This document shows positions 24,883-39,670 of a DNA stretch of 64,000 nucleotides, piece after piece. The position numbers and the translations under genes were made by a program. Every line of letters starts with the position of its first letter. The first letter of the stretch is position 1. The stretch comes from Lepidurus packardi. Lineage: Eukaryota > Arthropoda > Branchiopoda > Notostraca > Triopsidae. The notes beneath the pieces are model-generated. The model saw only the letters and a list, made by a program, of their open reading frames with translations, did no database searches and had not been told where the DNA came from. The stretch spans positions 4,526,001-4,590,000 of the forward strand of contig JAKZAN010000005.1 of assembly GCA_023053545.1 (NCBI GenBank), read 5' to 3'.

Positions 24883-26336
24883 GATTTTGGGCTTTTTTTT
24901 TATTTAGCTTAAAAAATATTTTGCCGGTTCTCACGGTCCAAGCGAGGCTTTTGACTTTCAGCGCTCCATTACCTGTCGAAGACATGAGAAAAAATGAAGG
25001 GTGAAATTAGCAAACTGGGCTTTAAGAACCAGATATACACAGCACACACTATAGAATCCCGAAACACGCTGATCACGTACTAAAAAAGGTAAGCACGGAC
25101 AAACGAGAAGACAGAGGAGAGATAAGCCCCCATCGTTTTAGTATGCAGATGATATCTGGACATTGTGGGGAATGAAGAGTGTGCGTTTTTTGTTTTTCTT
25201 TTGGGTGAGGGGTGAAGGCGCGTTCAATGCAGGTATATAATAGCAGGGGCATTCTACCAAGACACTGTTTTCCTGGTGTCTTGATCTCGTATTTTGCACG
25301 CCCACCCTCTGCAAGCTCCACCACAACCGTTTTTTACGAGTTTTTCATGCAAATCAGCCTCAAGGGCTTTCCCTGCTCTTTTTCTTTTGCATAATATCAG
25401 TTTAACTTCCCCTTTTTTATTCTGTTTTTTTCTCGGAGATAGTCTGAGTTATACAGTTTGCCTTTTTTCGGTGATGGTCAAGTGGGAATTGCACTGCAGA
25501 AACCCCCCTGCAATAAAAAGGCAGTTTTGGTAAAAAAAATGGGCAAGACCTAGTGCCATAAAGAACGCTTTTTATGACAATTGATCCACTTTCAATTTCG
25601 TCAATAAATGCTGACTGCATACATCTTTCGCTCACTATTATGGCGGCTGGGATCAATCCCACTTTGAACGTGATTTAAGAGCCCAATACCGTCTGAAGGA
25701 CAGAAAGAGAAAAATCCAACAAGACAAGCTCGCTCGTGGACCTGACGCCCTTGTGGCCCCGCCAAAACTCAATCTTCCTTGCCTCTTGCAAATCAATTGA
25801 CCATGCAAGCCCATTTTTTTTTATTCTTATACCCCAAATCCCCCATCCCAGGCACGAACGGCGAAGGAAAAGTAGCATTTTTTTATTAATCCCAAAGAAA
25901 AGGTTCTTTTAGGGACAGCTTCACCGTCACCTGCCTTAAAAGAAGCAGGAGAACACTATGGATCTTGGATGAGCCACAAAAGAAACTCTAAAGCGCTCCT
26001 AAATTACTCCCAAAGCATCCGTAAATGTCTCCATGTAACTACACTTCATAAAACTCCTCCGGCGTATAAGATGTCGCTTATCCCTAACAATATACATATT
26101 TTCCCAGCAACTATGCCAAAAGGAACGAAAACATGACAGAAAAAGCCTCATTTTCGCCGATCACCGAGTATCTTTCGAGCAAAAGAATTTTTTTTTTAGT
26201 TTAACAACAAAGTGAACAATGCTATCTCATATATTTGGGACGAATCCCTCCTGAAAAGACTTAAGAGACGGGCCGGGACTCCACATAAATGCTCGTGAAA
26301 CGACAGCTCATCTTATCACGAAAACAACTTTCAAGA

Positions 26337-26360
26337 TTTTTTTTATTATTATTATTATTT
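26337..26360. repeat. (TTA)n microsatellite
   Basis: About six ATT units in a T-rich tract. Confidence 0.8.
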
Positions 26361-27975
26361 TCCTAGAAATAGGATTCCCTCCTTTGGGAGAAAACTAGAC
26401 CTACAACATGAACCAGAGTGTCCAGAGAAAAAGATCCCGAATGCAGATATCCGCCTGTTCAGTTTTTGCTATATGGACATGTACTTATGCTAGGGTTGGC
26501 ATTTAAGTAGATGTGGATGTATGCCAGTATGCCTGATGCCTCTTCATCCTGAAGGCTTAAAGCAAGCACCCCCCTCAAACTAAATCCATATGGAACAGTG
26601 TTCGGAATAAAGCAAGGGAGGGAAAATCTAACATTCGAAATATCCAAGAGCATGCCAAGCTCCTGGCAGAAAGGAAAAATCGTAAGCGAATATACAAAAG
26701 CCAGTTTTTGGGCTCCAGAACAAAAAGAGAGAACTCTTCCTATGCCGTTTGGGCTGGAAAACACGAATTACGAGTCCAAAAGCCCAATGTTTCCTCACGC
26801 TCACGTTTTCCGGTAACTGTAACGATATAAACATGTTTCCTCGCAAACACTAATACCATCAGCCTCGTTTTATAGGATGAGGCAGCATCAAACGTTTCCA
26901 ACAGGAGGGGTATTGCAACGCAATAATAAATATAATAAAAAACAATAAAACGCAATGAACTCTAGAATACTGGAAGACCTGAAGAACAAAAAACAAAAAC
27001 AGGGGTAGCAAATAATAAGAAGAAAATAAGGAAAAAACTCGCGTCTGCATGCTTGGGAGTGCGGTCAGGGGATGAAACATATGGTTTCTATGCTTCCTTA
27101 GTGGGCATTAGTAAGCAGGGCGAAGGCTGCCTCGCCAGGCGCTTATTGGATTATTGCCCTCCCTCGACTCTAGAAGAGCCCGAAAAGAAATCTATATTTT
27201 CTTATTTTGATAGCATTTTTTTACCCTCTCTCTCTCACTCCTTCTTTCAGTTCTTTAATATATTTGGGTGCACGTTTCTCATTTTCCAACACCGTGTCCC
27301 ACCAACTTGTTCGCGCTTGAGAGTTGTTTGTTGCATTCCAGCAATTGAGGTTTTTTTTATTTACAACTGCAAGAGTTTTTAACTTGATAGAGACTTTTTA
27401 AAAAGAAGAAGATAGGGGGCTTGGAGGTACCCAAACGCGAGCGTGAAATGGCTCATTTGAAACGCCCTCGTTCTTCCCAAATTAAGTCCAACCCAAGGGT
27501 GAAATGAAGAGCCGACAAACTTAGTAGGGCCAACAAACGCAGAGCAACATATTCATTCAGCCACGGTCTTCTCAAAGAGCCTAGTACTATATAACTGCCC
27601 GTCGAGTTACAATGGTTCCCTGGACAACACTTTTGAAAAAGAAACGGGGAAAAAGAGATATATAAAAAGGTTGCTTAATCAAGCTACAAGCATGCCCCTG
27701 CTTGGCCAAGGCAACATTTACCATGCATTAATCCAGAGGGACGATCTCCTTCTCCTTTATTAGCCAAGCTAGGAGAGCTCCGGTAAATAAAATAAAACCA
27801 GAACCATTTTTGACTGTCCTTTTCGCTGAGCTCAATTGCGCTGTTTTCCTTCCCTCCCTCGATGATAAATGGAGGACTATACTCGAGCGAAACCCCTGAA
27901 CAAGATCCTAATAACATTCAATTTTCCCCTTAACTAACTAGGTTTAGAGGTAAAATTACAGACTATATCAATCAA

Positions 27976-27990
27976 AAGAGAGAGAGAGAA
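27976..27990. repeat. (GA)n microsatellite
   Basis: Seven consecutive AG units, one of several short purine-rich tracts in this region. Confidence 0.7.
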
Positions 27991-30900
27991 GAGACTGGGG
28001 AACACAGACAAATTCTGTTTTCTCTCCACGTTCCACAAGGGAATTCAAAGGAATGTTACTTTTTTTGCATCCCGGCAACAATAAATGCAATGGATGCATT
28101 TAGAAAGGTCATTCCTTCATAAGGTTTTCGTACTCCCATGCACTTTAATGTACCCTTCGAACATAAAACGGTCCTTTCCTCTTTACATAAGGTAAAACTT
28201 AAGAGCCGGGATACTATACTAATACAGAAGTGCGGAGGAAAAGTCTGGAGAGACTTGTTTTTCATGGAGGACTGTCTTGAAACCATGGAGGCAGTGCACC
28301 CCGAATCCTCCACCCCTCCTCCAAAAATCGAATATGCTGCTGTGCAGTATTCTTTATCCATTTTATTCCGTGGAGGGGAGGGTTTCGCCCGTAAATAAAA
28401 GAGGGAAAAACGCACTGCGTAACAACAGTAAAGGTCTTTCCTCCTCTCATGTAATAAAAGCTTGTTTGTCTTAGGGAAGACCGTTTTCCCCACTTGCTAA
28501 TGTTACTTTATGAGATCAGTCTTATCATAACACGTTAAAGTGAGCGCGTATCCTCTGATATTGCGCTCCCGTTGTACCGGTCCGGAAACGACGTTGATCG
28601 GTGGCACGTCTCCAAATCAATCAATACCCCAGCAACCCCTCAGAGACAGTTCCCTCCCCCCCTTCGCTATTGAATTCTGCAGCCAAGCAAGTCAGGCCAG
28701 AAATACTGCTGGAACCAAGGTCTTCTCCCTCTTTAGTCTCTCTGAAAGTTTCTCCCTGACTTTGCTCCTCATGGCAAAGGGTAGATTGGCGAATAGAAAC
28801 ATACATATGTATGCAACAGTAATACAACTTGTGCTCGCAAGAGCCCAGGAGGTTTCTGTGTTGTTGTGTATCGGGGCACAAGTGACGTGACATCAGCAGC
28901 TAAGACATGTTATGCTTGAATGCCTGAATGCTTCCCATGACTTCCAGCTCGAAGCATCCTTCAACGGCTTGCTTGGACGTGCTATGTGCATTGCAGGCTT
29001 ACGTTTGCTGTCAATCCTCCGCAAATTGCATTCCGAGATCCAAAATCCCCAGCAATCTAACGCTTGCATTCTTGAGCCTCGCTTTTCCCCTTCGGGTTAG
29101 ATGGCTCGTTTTCCCTTACTTCCCCCCTTCGAATAGATAGAATGGCACACCATACCATCATTACCACCACAAGATGAAAAGGTCAAGCAGCAAAAGTACC
29201 CCGAAAGCTTTTAATGAGGTTGTCCCCAACATGACGTTGGCTTCGCTTCCGATGAACCAGACAATGGCTCTAAGTTCCAACCTTGTCACGGTTTGGTTCA
29301 CATATGTCAGCTTTCCTTTACAAAGAGACAATCTCCCACCTCACACAAACAGATTTTCCCCATGTCCCTGTCCTTCGTCCTCAGTATACTGTCCTAGAAT
29401 TCACGTTCTTTCAACTATTGTACACTTACGCCCCAAAAAACTCTGGCAAAAACCCTTTTTCCCTTGTCACCTTTTTTTTATCTCGCCACTTTATAATGCA
29501 CGGGAAAAATAGGAAGTGCAACTCACGGTATAATGCGATAGACAGATGAAAGGGGGTAAGGTATTGCAGGACAGGGCCGTAGTGTACTGTACAATACAAC
29601 TTGAGCTAATATAGCCAACCCTTTGTTTGCTGACCCAAAGTATAGGGACGTCATAACAACGCTTACAGACTCGCAATTCCACAACCGGCAACCCTTCAAC
29701 ATCCCTTTGATGAGTCTGAGGATAAAGCAGAGGGGATTTTCGGTCCCAATTCCCGCCTCAATCTGCAATTGCCAGATCGCAATTTCAACAACCCTCCTCC
29801 ACCCCATGTTTTATTCCGCATAAAACTGCGTTGGGAAACAAGCGTCTAATTTACTGTTACTGTATTAGATGGGAAATAGGGAATGCAGAACCAATGCCAG
29901 AAAGGATTTCTATGTGTGAGATTATTTCCTCTTTTTAGCTTTTTCTCTTTTCATCCTAATTTTTCTAGCTTTTTCTTAAGTTAAAGAAAGAAGCTGCACG
30001 CTGCTCAATGCTTTCAAATGTCTACCAGTATGGTAAGTTATAGGAGGCGCCCATTCAGGGCGGAACAATAGCCTGGAAACCTACACCTGGGTATCTATAA
30101 GGGTAGCAAGGATGCCTCCGCGGTGGCCATTGTTTTCCTGACATAATTCACGTAAAGTATCCAATACTAGCGACGCAAGAGGGTGAGAATGAGGGTCACT
30201 AAGCTGTCAATAAGAGGCGAAAGGGGTCAATACCTGGGAGGAATACATGTTTCTTTTCCTTTTCATGGGAAACCTCGCTCTTCTAACGATCATCCACACT
30301 CAAATTTCGCATTCTTGCATTCAGTCATCCCCAGCCGTGAAGAAACACAAGGAGGGGGGCTCTTACACGTTTTTAAAAAAATGAGAGGGGGGAATTTTCT
30401 TTCCAAAGAACAGCGACTGTAACATAAAAATTATACCGCTTTTTGTAACACGAAAAAGAGATCTAGAGCTGGAACATATTTGCGGCCTATTCAAGATACC
30501 ATCAGGGGGTGTTGTATTACAAAACCTCCCTATACACATGCTTCGAGTAAAAAAAAAAGAGATCTTTCATAACAAAAGCGGGTCCATCTGCCTCTTATGC
30601 TTTTCCCCCAGCCAAAAATTCTGATACATTCGAATTGCAGCGGGGAAAAAAAGATTCTGTTACCGCAGTTTTCGGGGGGAAAATTTTTGCTATTTCAGAA
30701 TTTTCGACGGGAAAAAGCTTATAAAGAAGAAGATTTTATAGGACCGTGTAACAAGTTTTGTGGTCCGCTGGGAAAAACGGTCACCAAATTCGTAAGCTTT
30801 TAGACGCTTTTCTTCGATTGCCCGTAAAAACTGGCAAGTTTTTTCCTAACGTGTAATTCCACTCGCTAAGAGCAATAACTATACATAGTATCTTATACGC

Positions 30901-31280
30901 TTAAAGTTGAAGGCAAGGTCTTCTTACCCCCGAAAGTCCCAAGTTGCAACCAGTTAGTGTAGCTATATAACCGAGCAAAAGCAACGAAACTCCCGGGCAA
31001 GTTTCGTGCAACTTTGCGACGACGATGACTTTACACGCATCGAGAGGCACCAACAAGCTATATAGCTGCTAAGATGTATTACACTATTACGGCAAGCTTA
31101 CAACGGCCAGGACTAGTTACATGAACAGGGGAAGAACCAGACCCGCGCACGTTTTCCACGTACCGCTTCTTGTTTTTATCGTACTAATATATATAATTTA
31201 AGTCCTAAGGTTAAATGTGTCAAAGTATAGAGCCTCTCCATGAATGGCAACTTACAAAAAAGGGTGGGGATGAAAAGCGT

Positions 31281-31302
31281 TACACACACATCACACACAC
31301 AA
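31281..31302. repeat. (CA)n microsatellite
   Basis: Two runs of CA separated by a single T, about 22 bp in all. Confidence 0.8.
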
Positions 31303-31940
31303 GAGGGGGATATTCACAGCCTTTATACCCCATGCCATAAGAGAGGAGTGAGGGTGCAGAAAGTGAAATACGCAGCATCTCAACTGTAAGCGTAAGTATA
31401 ACTCGCTTCGCTTTACGAGACATGAGCCTCGGAAGCCCCGAAATACACGTACTGTGAAAGGTCCCTATTGAACCATTCTCCCAGTTCCGACTTCAATTGA
31501 GAGCTTTTAATTAACATGACACGATGAAACCCCCTCTCCGGTACATAGACGCAGGGTCCATAAAAACGGGGTTAATCTTGCACGCACGCAATTGCAGAAT
31601 ATAAAATCAAGATCCAACAAAAAAGTTTATTGGCTTCCCTAAAGCTTCAAATATCCTTCGTGTCCGAAAGTTTTTAGCATGCTCATTTCCCTCTCCATCA
31701 ACTTAACTGTGGATGTATACTTTACCCCGAAGAGAACAAAAGATCGATACCGAAACCAGAAACTAGATGGACTTGGCACACGAAAAAGCCATAGAGCAAC
31801 AATGAAAGTTCCCCCTCCAAAACAAGCTGGGCGTCTTTGATAAAGGGAAATCCAAGCAAGCATACAAATAAAAACGACCATATGGACAACTGAACTGACT
31901 CCGACTTGCCATGCAGACTATATTTTTAAAACTCTCAGAG

Positions 31941-31964
31941 TGTGTGTACATGTGTGTGTGTGTG
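31941..31964. repeat. (TG)n microsatellite
   Basis: TG run interrupted once by ACA, about 24 bp. Confidence 0.8.
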
Positions 31965-34900
31965 CCTCAGTTTCTTTAGTCGTTGTGCCGAGTGCTGCTC
32001 CCGCATGCAAATATCCTCTTCTTCGCTTTAGCGTTTCAAGCAACTCAACGTGGTGGCACTACTATATTCTGAAAAAGTTTTCTCGTACTTTGATTTTCAA
32101 CCCTTTCGCAGCAGGCAATCCCCTCGCTAGAGTACAGTCTGCTTTCTTTTCAGACACGGTTCCGCGGGGGGTTTCAACAACTATTTTCTGCACAAGAAAA
32201 CTAGGACCCCAAAAGCGTATAAAAAAGGCAATTATAGGTTCCACATAGAAAAAAAATGTAAAGAAAAGTGTTTTTTGTACGGGCTATTAATGTTCGATTA
32301 TTACAGGTGTAAAGAAGCGAGGGATACTTGGAAACCGACAAAATTCAATTAGCTACACATTCCTTTTAATACGCATAATCTTTCTTTTTCTTTCTGGCAT
32401 GGGGAGCTCCCAAATAAGCCAGGTCCACATGCTTTTTATAGAGTGGCCACACCGGCGTAAAAGTCAGCCCAGCAAAAGATTCACGAAACAGATGCGCATA
32501 ACTCAATAGGAAAGTTGTTTTCAAAAGACCGAGAATTCTAGTAAATATATAACACACAACTCTTGAGGAGCTCGTAATGACTTCTAAACCCTGCTGTGCG
32601 TTTTCTGGAACCTTTTTATATAGCTCCTTACTTCTAAAAAGTCATCTTAGTTTCAAAAAGGAGGCTAGAAAAGAAGTTCGCCAAGTTAAAAATTTCATAA
32701 ACCCTTTCTTCTGGGCTTTTGTTCGCTGATGAGCTGCTACATGCGGCTTTCGGTTTTTCAGTCTCTCCTCTTCCTCCTCCTCTTATTCTGCATAATGGTG
32801 AAGCGTGAAATGTATGCAAATCTGATACTCCCTCGCTCATTCCCGCACCAGGATAAGCGGGTGGTATGTATGTACACGAGAGAGTTACTATTCGGGCGAT
32901 GACAACGCCAAACCCCCTCTTCTTCTTCCTTTCTTTTTTGTCCCCCCTTGAGTGGGCTAAAAGCAGCGAGAGACTTGTCAACAGCACGCCGGACCAGGAC
33001 GCTAGGAAAAGACCGCGAAAATCTTCTGTCCCTGGTTCTTGAGCACGTGCTTGGTCCCCATAGGCACCCATATAAATATAATATATATACTTCTATCACT
33101 TTTTATACTTCAGACACACATACCACACAATGGAACCTCTTCGCTCAGAGGACCTTCGCTTCGCCTAAATCGTTTCCCAGAACAATAAGATCAAAAGTGT
33201 CCTTTCTTTTCCAACGGGGACTATAAATATAATAAAAATGGATATAATCCTCACATCTGTTAACCCTAAGGATTCTACGCGCCTTTATTCGCCGCACCCA
33301 AATACGTGGGGTTGCTAAAAAAGAGATAAAATAAACCATTTTTTCTTTGTCTGATTCAATTCAAGAAGAGAAAAAAGAGAGTATAGGACAACTTTGACCA
33401 TAATCAATGATATAAGTGCAAGAGAAAAGGATCTTCTGGCGGATCAAGTCACGAATTCGCCCGGTGCCAAACTTGGCTTAATCTGGTAACTTGTCCCCAG
33501 CTTGACAAGCGAGGCTTGATTAATGAAGAGGTCACACACACAAAAGTAGAGAGCCACACAGTCTAGGTTACACGGATCAATGACAGGCGGGGAAAAGAGA
33601 GGAAAAGGGATAGAAAAGAGCGTGTCATCCTGTTAAACAAAAGCAAAAAAAAAAAATCCGGCCTGGCTTTGAATAGTATAGTATTTCGATACAACCCAAC
33701 GACAAGAAAAACTTCTATACCTAATTAGACATTATCTTTTGAAAATGTGGGGCAACCTCTGCTTTAAAGAATGCATTTGAGCTTCTTTCTCTCTCTATTT
33801 TCAATCATCCCAATCAATGATTCAACCCCTCCTTTTTCGCTCTAAGCGATATCATTCATCAGCCAGGAAACCAAAGTATAAATCATCCTTCTTGTACACT
33901 CCATCCCAGGCGCATCACCTAAACTCTTATATAGTAGGCGACGACCTATGACGTCACGCTCACCTTTCTTATCTCCTTTCATGCCCATAGAAAAAAAGCG
34001 ACGCTTTATAATGGACCCTCTCAACTTGTCTTAGATGTCTGTACTACATAAAGGGCCCACCCATACAGCAAACATTCTGTTGAATAGACTCAATGGAGTC
34101 CAATCAATGATTAAAACTTTCGCTTTTTTCGGGGCGAAAGAAAAGAGAAATGGAACCACGCTGCTTCGAGTCTGCTTCGTATCAAGAAGGCCGTATTAAA
34201 AAAAAAGCCAACCATCTGGAGTGTTCAGTGGCAAGAACGCCAGCAACTTCCGTTACGAATGCTGTAACAACAAGAGTTACACAATGCCTAAAGCATGTAA
34301 TCTGTCTTAGATCCTTGTCGCCACTGATCTGGACTTCACAATGAGGAGATTAGCTTCCTACCGTGTGTGATTGCCTACCACCCTCGGCTTTAATAGACCC
34401 CTTCTTCATACACCGTATGGCTTCCAGCACATATTAAGGCTTCTAACATAGAAGCCGCCCTCTTACACACCTCATTAACGTTTTCTCCCATCTTTTTCGC
34501 CTTATACCCTGTACGCACCGCAAAAAGAGGAAGCTCTCTGATCGGTCCGCCAAAGTACATAAGCGGCAGGAAAATTGGTACAAAATTAATCGGCTTATCA
34601 TAGAACGGCTTTCAAAGAGCTTAACACCTTATTTAAAGCAGCCAGCTTTCCTTTAGCCACTCCGAAACCAGAACTGGGGCAACTGTATCCCACAGCCCGG
34701 GCTCAAGGAACAGAGCAACCAACGCTCAATCAGATATGCATCAGTTCCGGTAACTTGATTATTCATTTCCGTTTTCTGGACACCCCGGGCTCTCATGAAA
34801 TCCGCATAAAAGGAAACAGGTTCAGTGCGCTTTTTACAGGCTTTTGTGGAGGGGGAAGAAACAATACAGATTTGAATATTCCGGCAGGTGGGAAAGTGGA

Positions 34901-37900
34901 GGTTCAGAATTAAATAGCGTGCATTCCGTATAAAAAAAAAGAAAAAAACTCTACATCCTAATACGGAGTTCACATACAGCTTTAATATGCATATGCAAGG
35001 TGTCGTGCTTTGCCTTGCAGGCTTTTCCCATTCAAGAAAACACCAAAAAAAGTTCCAGGCTCCGGAAGGTGCAACTGTCCTCATTACGATGTTAATAAAC
35101 GACTCGTCCATGCAGCACTTTTCCCCTCGTCTCTTGCACATTAACCCACGAACTGACTGTCGGTTAGTCGTACAAAGAACCAATTCACTTTTCAGACGCC
35201 TGGAAGGCTGTTCCAAAAGGGAAAGGCAGGGAGAGCTCAGGCCACAAAGCAATTACGAATTACAAACGAGCATAAAAAATAGGGAATTTATATATTTATA
35301 CATACATCCTCTGTGGCTCCTGCATATATTCGTGAAAAATAAAGTGCAAGGGTTTCCCTTGTTCTGTCCTCCTCATCTCATTATCAAAAGGGGTGTCGGG
35401 ACGAGACGAAAGAGAGAAAAAGCAAGCGCCTTCCATCCTTTAAATTATCTTTTTCATTATAATTTCCTTTTCTGATAACTCTCCTTCCAAGACATCACGC
35501 CGCATATCATAATAGTGGTATAAAAAGGGACCTTAACAAGACGAAGCAGCAAATTAGAAATGGTCCAGAGCCTCGTTTCGTTCCACTTTAATGTAACATG
35601 TTATACCTTTGTTTCTGCATATCCGTTCCATCTCCCCACCCTAAGAACCTGCTCCTCATTTCAATCCGACATTGCTTCTTTATTTCCTAGGCTGACAATT
35701 TAGGTACTACTTTATTTCTTCAAGCTGACAGTTTTCTTAACAAGCGTGTTTAGCTTATTAGCATGTTTATAAGAAAAGTGTGACAGGAAACAAGAACTCA
35801 ATTTGCTGCAAATATAATTGGCGAAGAAACTGTTAAAGTCTCCCAACCTGGCTAATTTTTGCTAAGCCAATGAAGCCATAAAGGAAAGAATAATCAAGCG
35901 TTCAGCTCAAAACCACCCCAAGACCTCCCATTAAGAGCCTTCATCAAAGTTCGTGCCTTCGTGGCCCTTCATAAAAGTTCTCAAAACCGGCAGCTTCCCA
36001 CCCAAGTGCTTTTTATTCTCTTTTTTCCCTTCCTCCCTTAATCCACTTTTTTAATATTTGAGCTTCTCGTCTTTTCTTTCATACCAGACAAAAAAGGGGG
36101 GTCTGTTCTCTCTAAATATTACATTCTAACCAAATTGGGTTAGGCGAAGTGTCGCACTCTATATGCAAGCCATAAGAGCTCATTATCTTCGTCAAGCTCT
36201 TCCTTTATACTCGGAAACTTACCCTACACTTTCTCGCAAACCAGAAAAGAGGGGACGAAAAATCAAGTCGTCCTTTTGTCTTTTTCCGCTGGCTCCAACT
36301 TCACGCCGCTAACGGATGCAAAAAAGCTCTCTTTTTTTACGCCCATCCTTCTCTCCCTGTTCATTACCTCCCCCTCCCCTCCGAGAAATAGACCTCTCCG
36401 CTCATTACAAATTCGGTCGGTATTCTGTGCCTTAATTTTCCACAAAAGAAACAAAAAGCTGGTGCGCCTTGACATTAAAGCCTGCATCCTGCAGCTTTCA
36501 GAGAATAGTCACTCTAGCAAACGGTAATACAATAATCTGTTACCTGTCGAACTTCCCGTTCAGTCCCAGACTTGAGGTTATAATCCCCTAAGCTGTGTTC
36601 TTACCTTCATCTTCCTCTCCCTAGTGACATTCAAAGAAGGGATAGATGCGACGGAGGGGGGTCTTCTCTTTTCTGGGCAACTGGAGCCCAAATCGAATTT
36701 TTGAAAATGGATAGGCAACCCGTTACCAGTACTTCTTGGTCAGAGGAAGATCCCCCCCACCTTCCCAACATTGAGAATCCTTAAGCATCCTAAGTAATTC
36801 AAAAAGCTTTGGCTAAGGGATAGACAGAGACAGAGAGAGGTTTTCCAAATGTGATGGACATGCTTCATCGTTATTTGAATCCTGCACGCAGGCAAAAGCT
36901 AAAGGGTTCCTGAAGCTCGATCTCTGCTAAAGTGTAAACGACCCAAACGAACGAGGTGAGCGCCGCACGCAGCAACAGGTATGCACATATACTCACCGAT
37001 GAGAGAACGACTCTACAGGCTCGAATACGCCATATGGCAACCGTAGACAATGGCTTTGAAAGCTTAGACAATTTAAGCAGAAACAAGAGGACGGAAGGCG
37101 TTTTGAAAGCAGCCACAAGGACTTTCTCATTTGCCTATATGCAAGTGTTGGGGAAGATGTCATGATAAAAAGGAACAACAGCAGACGGTCAGCGGGGTCT
37201 GATATGCACACGAGACAAAAACCGAAAAGGAGACAAGTTATCAGCTGATGGGCTCAACATGTTCCGGAGCTTCTTTTTCCATGTAATTCGTGCTTGGCTT
37301 GTCCTTTCTTATTTTCTAGGGTTACTACGGAGGCAAAGTTTTGGGACGGGACCCGGGGGAAAACAGAAAATAAAAGGAAATACAAGAAAAATAAAGTGAA
37401 AAAAATCCAAGAAAATTTCTTGTCATACTTTGACAGCATTTGGCATGCGTCCTTTTCTGCTTTCTATGCATCTGACACAACACAAGAGGGGTTTAATGAA
37501 GGACTTTTCAGTCAAAACAGCTGCCTCATGCTATTACCTCCCCGTACTACTATATAAAAGCTTCTTGCAAGCCTTTTTCCAGACGAAAAATCGAGGGTCG
37601 GGCAGAGTTTAAAAAAAGAAAAAACGGGGGATAAAAAGAAAAGAAAAAGGTGAAGAATCAAGCATCCTATTCATGACTTGCTCTCCCTTTTATTCAGATA
37701 ACCACTTAAAAGGGAAGTCATACACTTTTTGGGAATTGTTGGTTAATTTATTTTTGCTCAAAAACGCTGGAATGCGATTGCTAATGAAATGATAATTGTC
37801 AACTGAACGTCTGGATTCCAGAAGTGGTCATGTAAGTGGGTGGGCTCTTGAGGCCAAATACATTTGCTGCATAGGAAAACATTCATTATCATTCCTTCTG

Positions 37901-39619
37901 GAAAAAGGGGTGAAAAATTCCCTTAATTGCCTTTCCCCTTCGTCTGATGGATGTTTCACCGTGTGCGTAACAGAGAGTCCGTTAAGACCACACACCACAC
38001 GTGCTTAAAAATCCAATCCAATCTACACAAATACCGACCCGTCAACGGCAAAAATCGACAGCATTTTTACGCTAATATCTTGAAAATTCCGGGGCGAAAA
38101 AGGGTCGCTGTGTGTTGTGTGAGGCTTTTACTTTTAAGCAAACAGCCATTACATATTAAGTATGCGTGGAAAATTGGATCAAAAATATTACTTGTCCCTT
38201 TTTGGGAAGTTCGAAGTAAAATGGAGAATGGAAACGACCCCATGTAATGAGTTTTCTGAGCTTTTAGTGAATGTTCCCTCTTTTTTTCCTTTTTTGGCAT
38301 GTGAAATGTGCAAAAAAAAAAACATGGCGCATTATACATACATAGAGGTTGAAGGGCACGGCGACATTCATTCTGCTTTTTCCCTCGAATTTAAACCCTA
38401 AAAACCCAATTTTACCGTTGCTGCGGCAACAACGTCAAGACTTGGGGGAACGTGACGCAATTGTAAGCTCCAACAATAGGTCGTTACATCTAAAATACCT
38501 CCTCTCGCCTGTATTTTGTTTATTTGTGTTCCCAACACCTTTCTTCGCCATTTTAAAAAAGTGTACCTAAGAAAAGGTCCGACAACTGCTGTTGAGTCCG
38601 TATGTTGTTTTCATAAATCCCCCCCGTAAAAAAGGGGGATGGGGAGCAAGTAATAGGCGAGACAGGACGAAAGGCGGAGAGAATGAGGAGAAACGAAAAA
38701 GACATAAATAAAAAAGATTTCTCAAGCTGAAGAATAGCACAAGGCCCCAAAGAAGTAGCAATGCATTAGCGCCTGCTTTCGTGACGACTAATGCAAGGAG
38801 CGACATGTGACCTATTCCCTTGTGTCGCCCTCCAAATCGCATCTTACGGTCATCCCGGCCCCCGTCACGCTAGTTCCCAAGAAACGTGCAATGTCTACGA
38901 CGATGCCAATTCCCCAAACGACAAGCCCTCACGTATATCGCAAGCTCGAAAGTACCCGTGCATCCATAAGTTCTTTTCGTTTTCATCACCCTCTTCTGAG
39001 GAAGCCAGCTTTTTTCAGTATGTTTATTTTTTACCCCACCTAACTCTCCAGAATGGAACGAGAAAAGTCTGCCACCCAAAAGCAATTATTGTCCTCTTCG
39101 ATACTTAGCACTACTGAAAGCGTACATGTACCATCTTTCGGGATGCCCTGTGCCAGCTAAACGCTAACAATAACAAGAAAGTGCTGGCTAGACAAGTTTC
39201 TTATCCGCCAATTTTCCTCGAGTGCATATAAATCAACAGGTCGAGGAATTGGGTAATGTCAGTTGGCGAGAAACGCAATTTCCGGCTTCCTTTTCCCCAT
39301 ACACATTCTTTCGGTATATATACGACGGCTTTTTTCGACGACGAGCAAACCCAAGACAAAGAAAAACGACGTGCCATGTTTCTTCGCTATGTCCTTGTTT
39401 TTTGTCAAGCTAAGGGAACTCTACTTGCTTACTCATTAACTTGTCCATCTTGTCTCATCAGTCATCAGCCAGGCCCGAGATGAGTCTATGACTAACGATG
39501 TATAGACTATCATATTCCGTCCAAAAATAAGGAGCTACACAGCGAAATACTAGAAGATCACAGCCGGAGTAACGCGACGAGTCCGGACAGGGGCGACACA
39601 CGTTCGGCTGCTGTTCATT

Positions 39620-39670
39620 ATTCATTATTGCGTCGTTGGACGATTGACATTCATTATTGCGTCGTTGGAC
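39620..39670. repeat. Two-copy tandem duplication, 29-bp period
   Basis: A 22-bp word containing ATTGCGTCGTTGGAC occurs at 39620-39641 and again at 39649-39670, with partly similar spacers (CGATTGAC and TATTCG follow). Confidence 0.8.

Noticed and set aside
34653-35252. 199-codon minus-strand frame
   Set aside because: No domain, a poly-Phe run from a homopolymer, and an overlapping 162-codon frame on the other strand; looks like chance.
38618-38641. ATCCCCC..GGGGGAT hairpin followed by an A run, resembling a bacterial terminator
   Set aside because: The window is eukaryotic and no gene ends here; a 7-bp stem in homopolymer-rich DNA is expected by chance.
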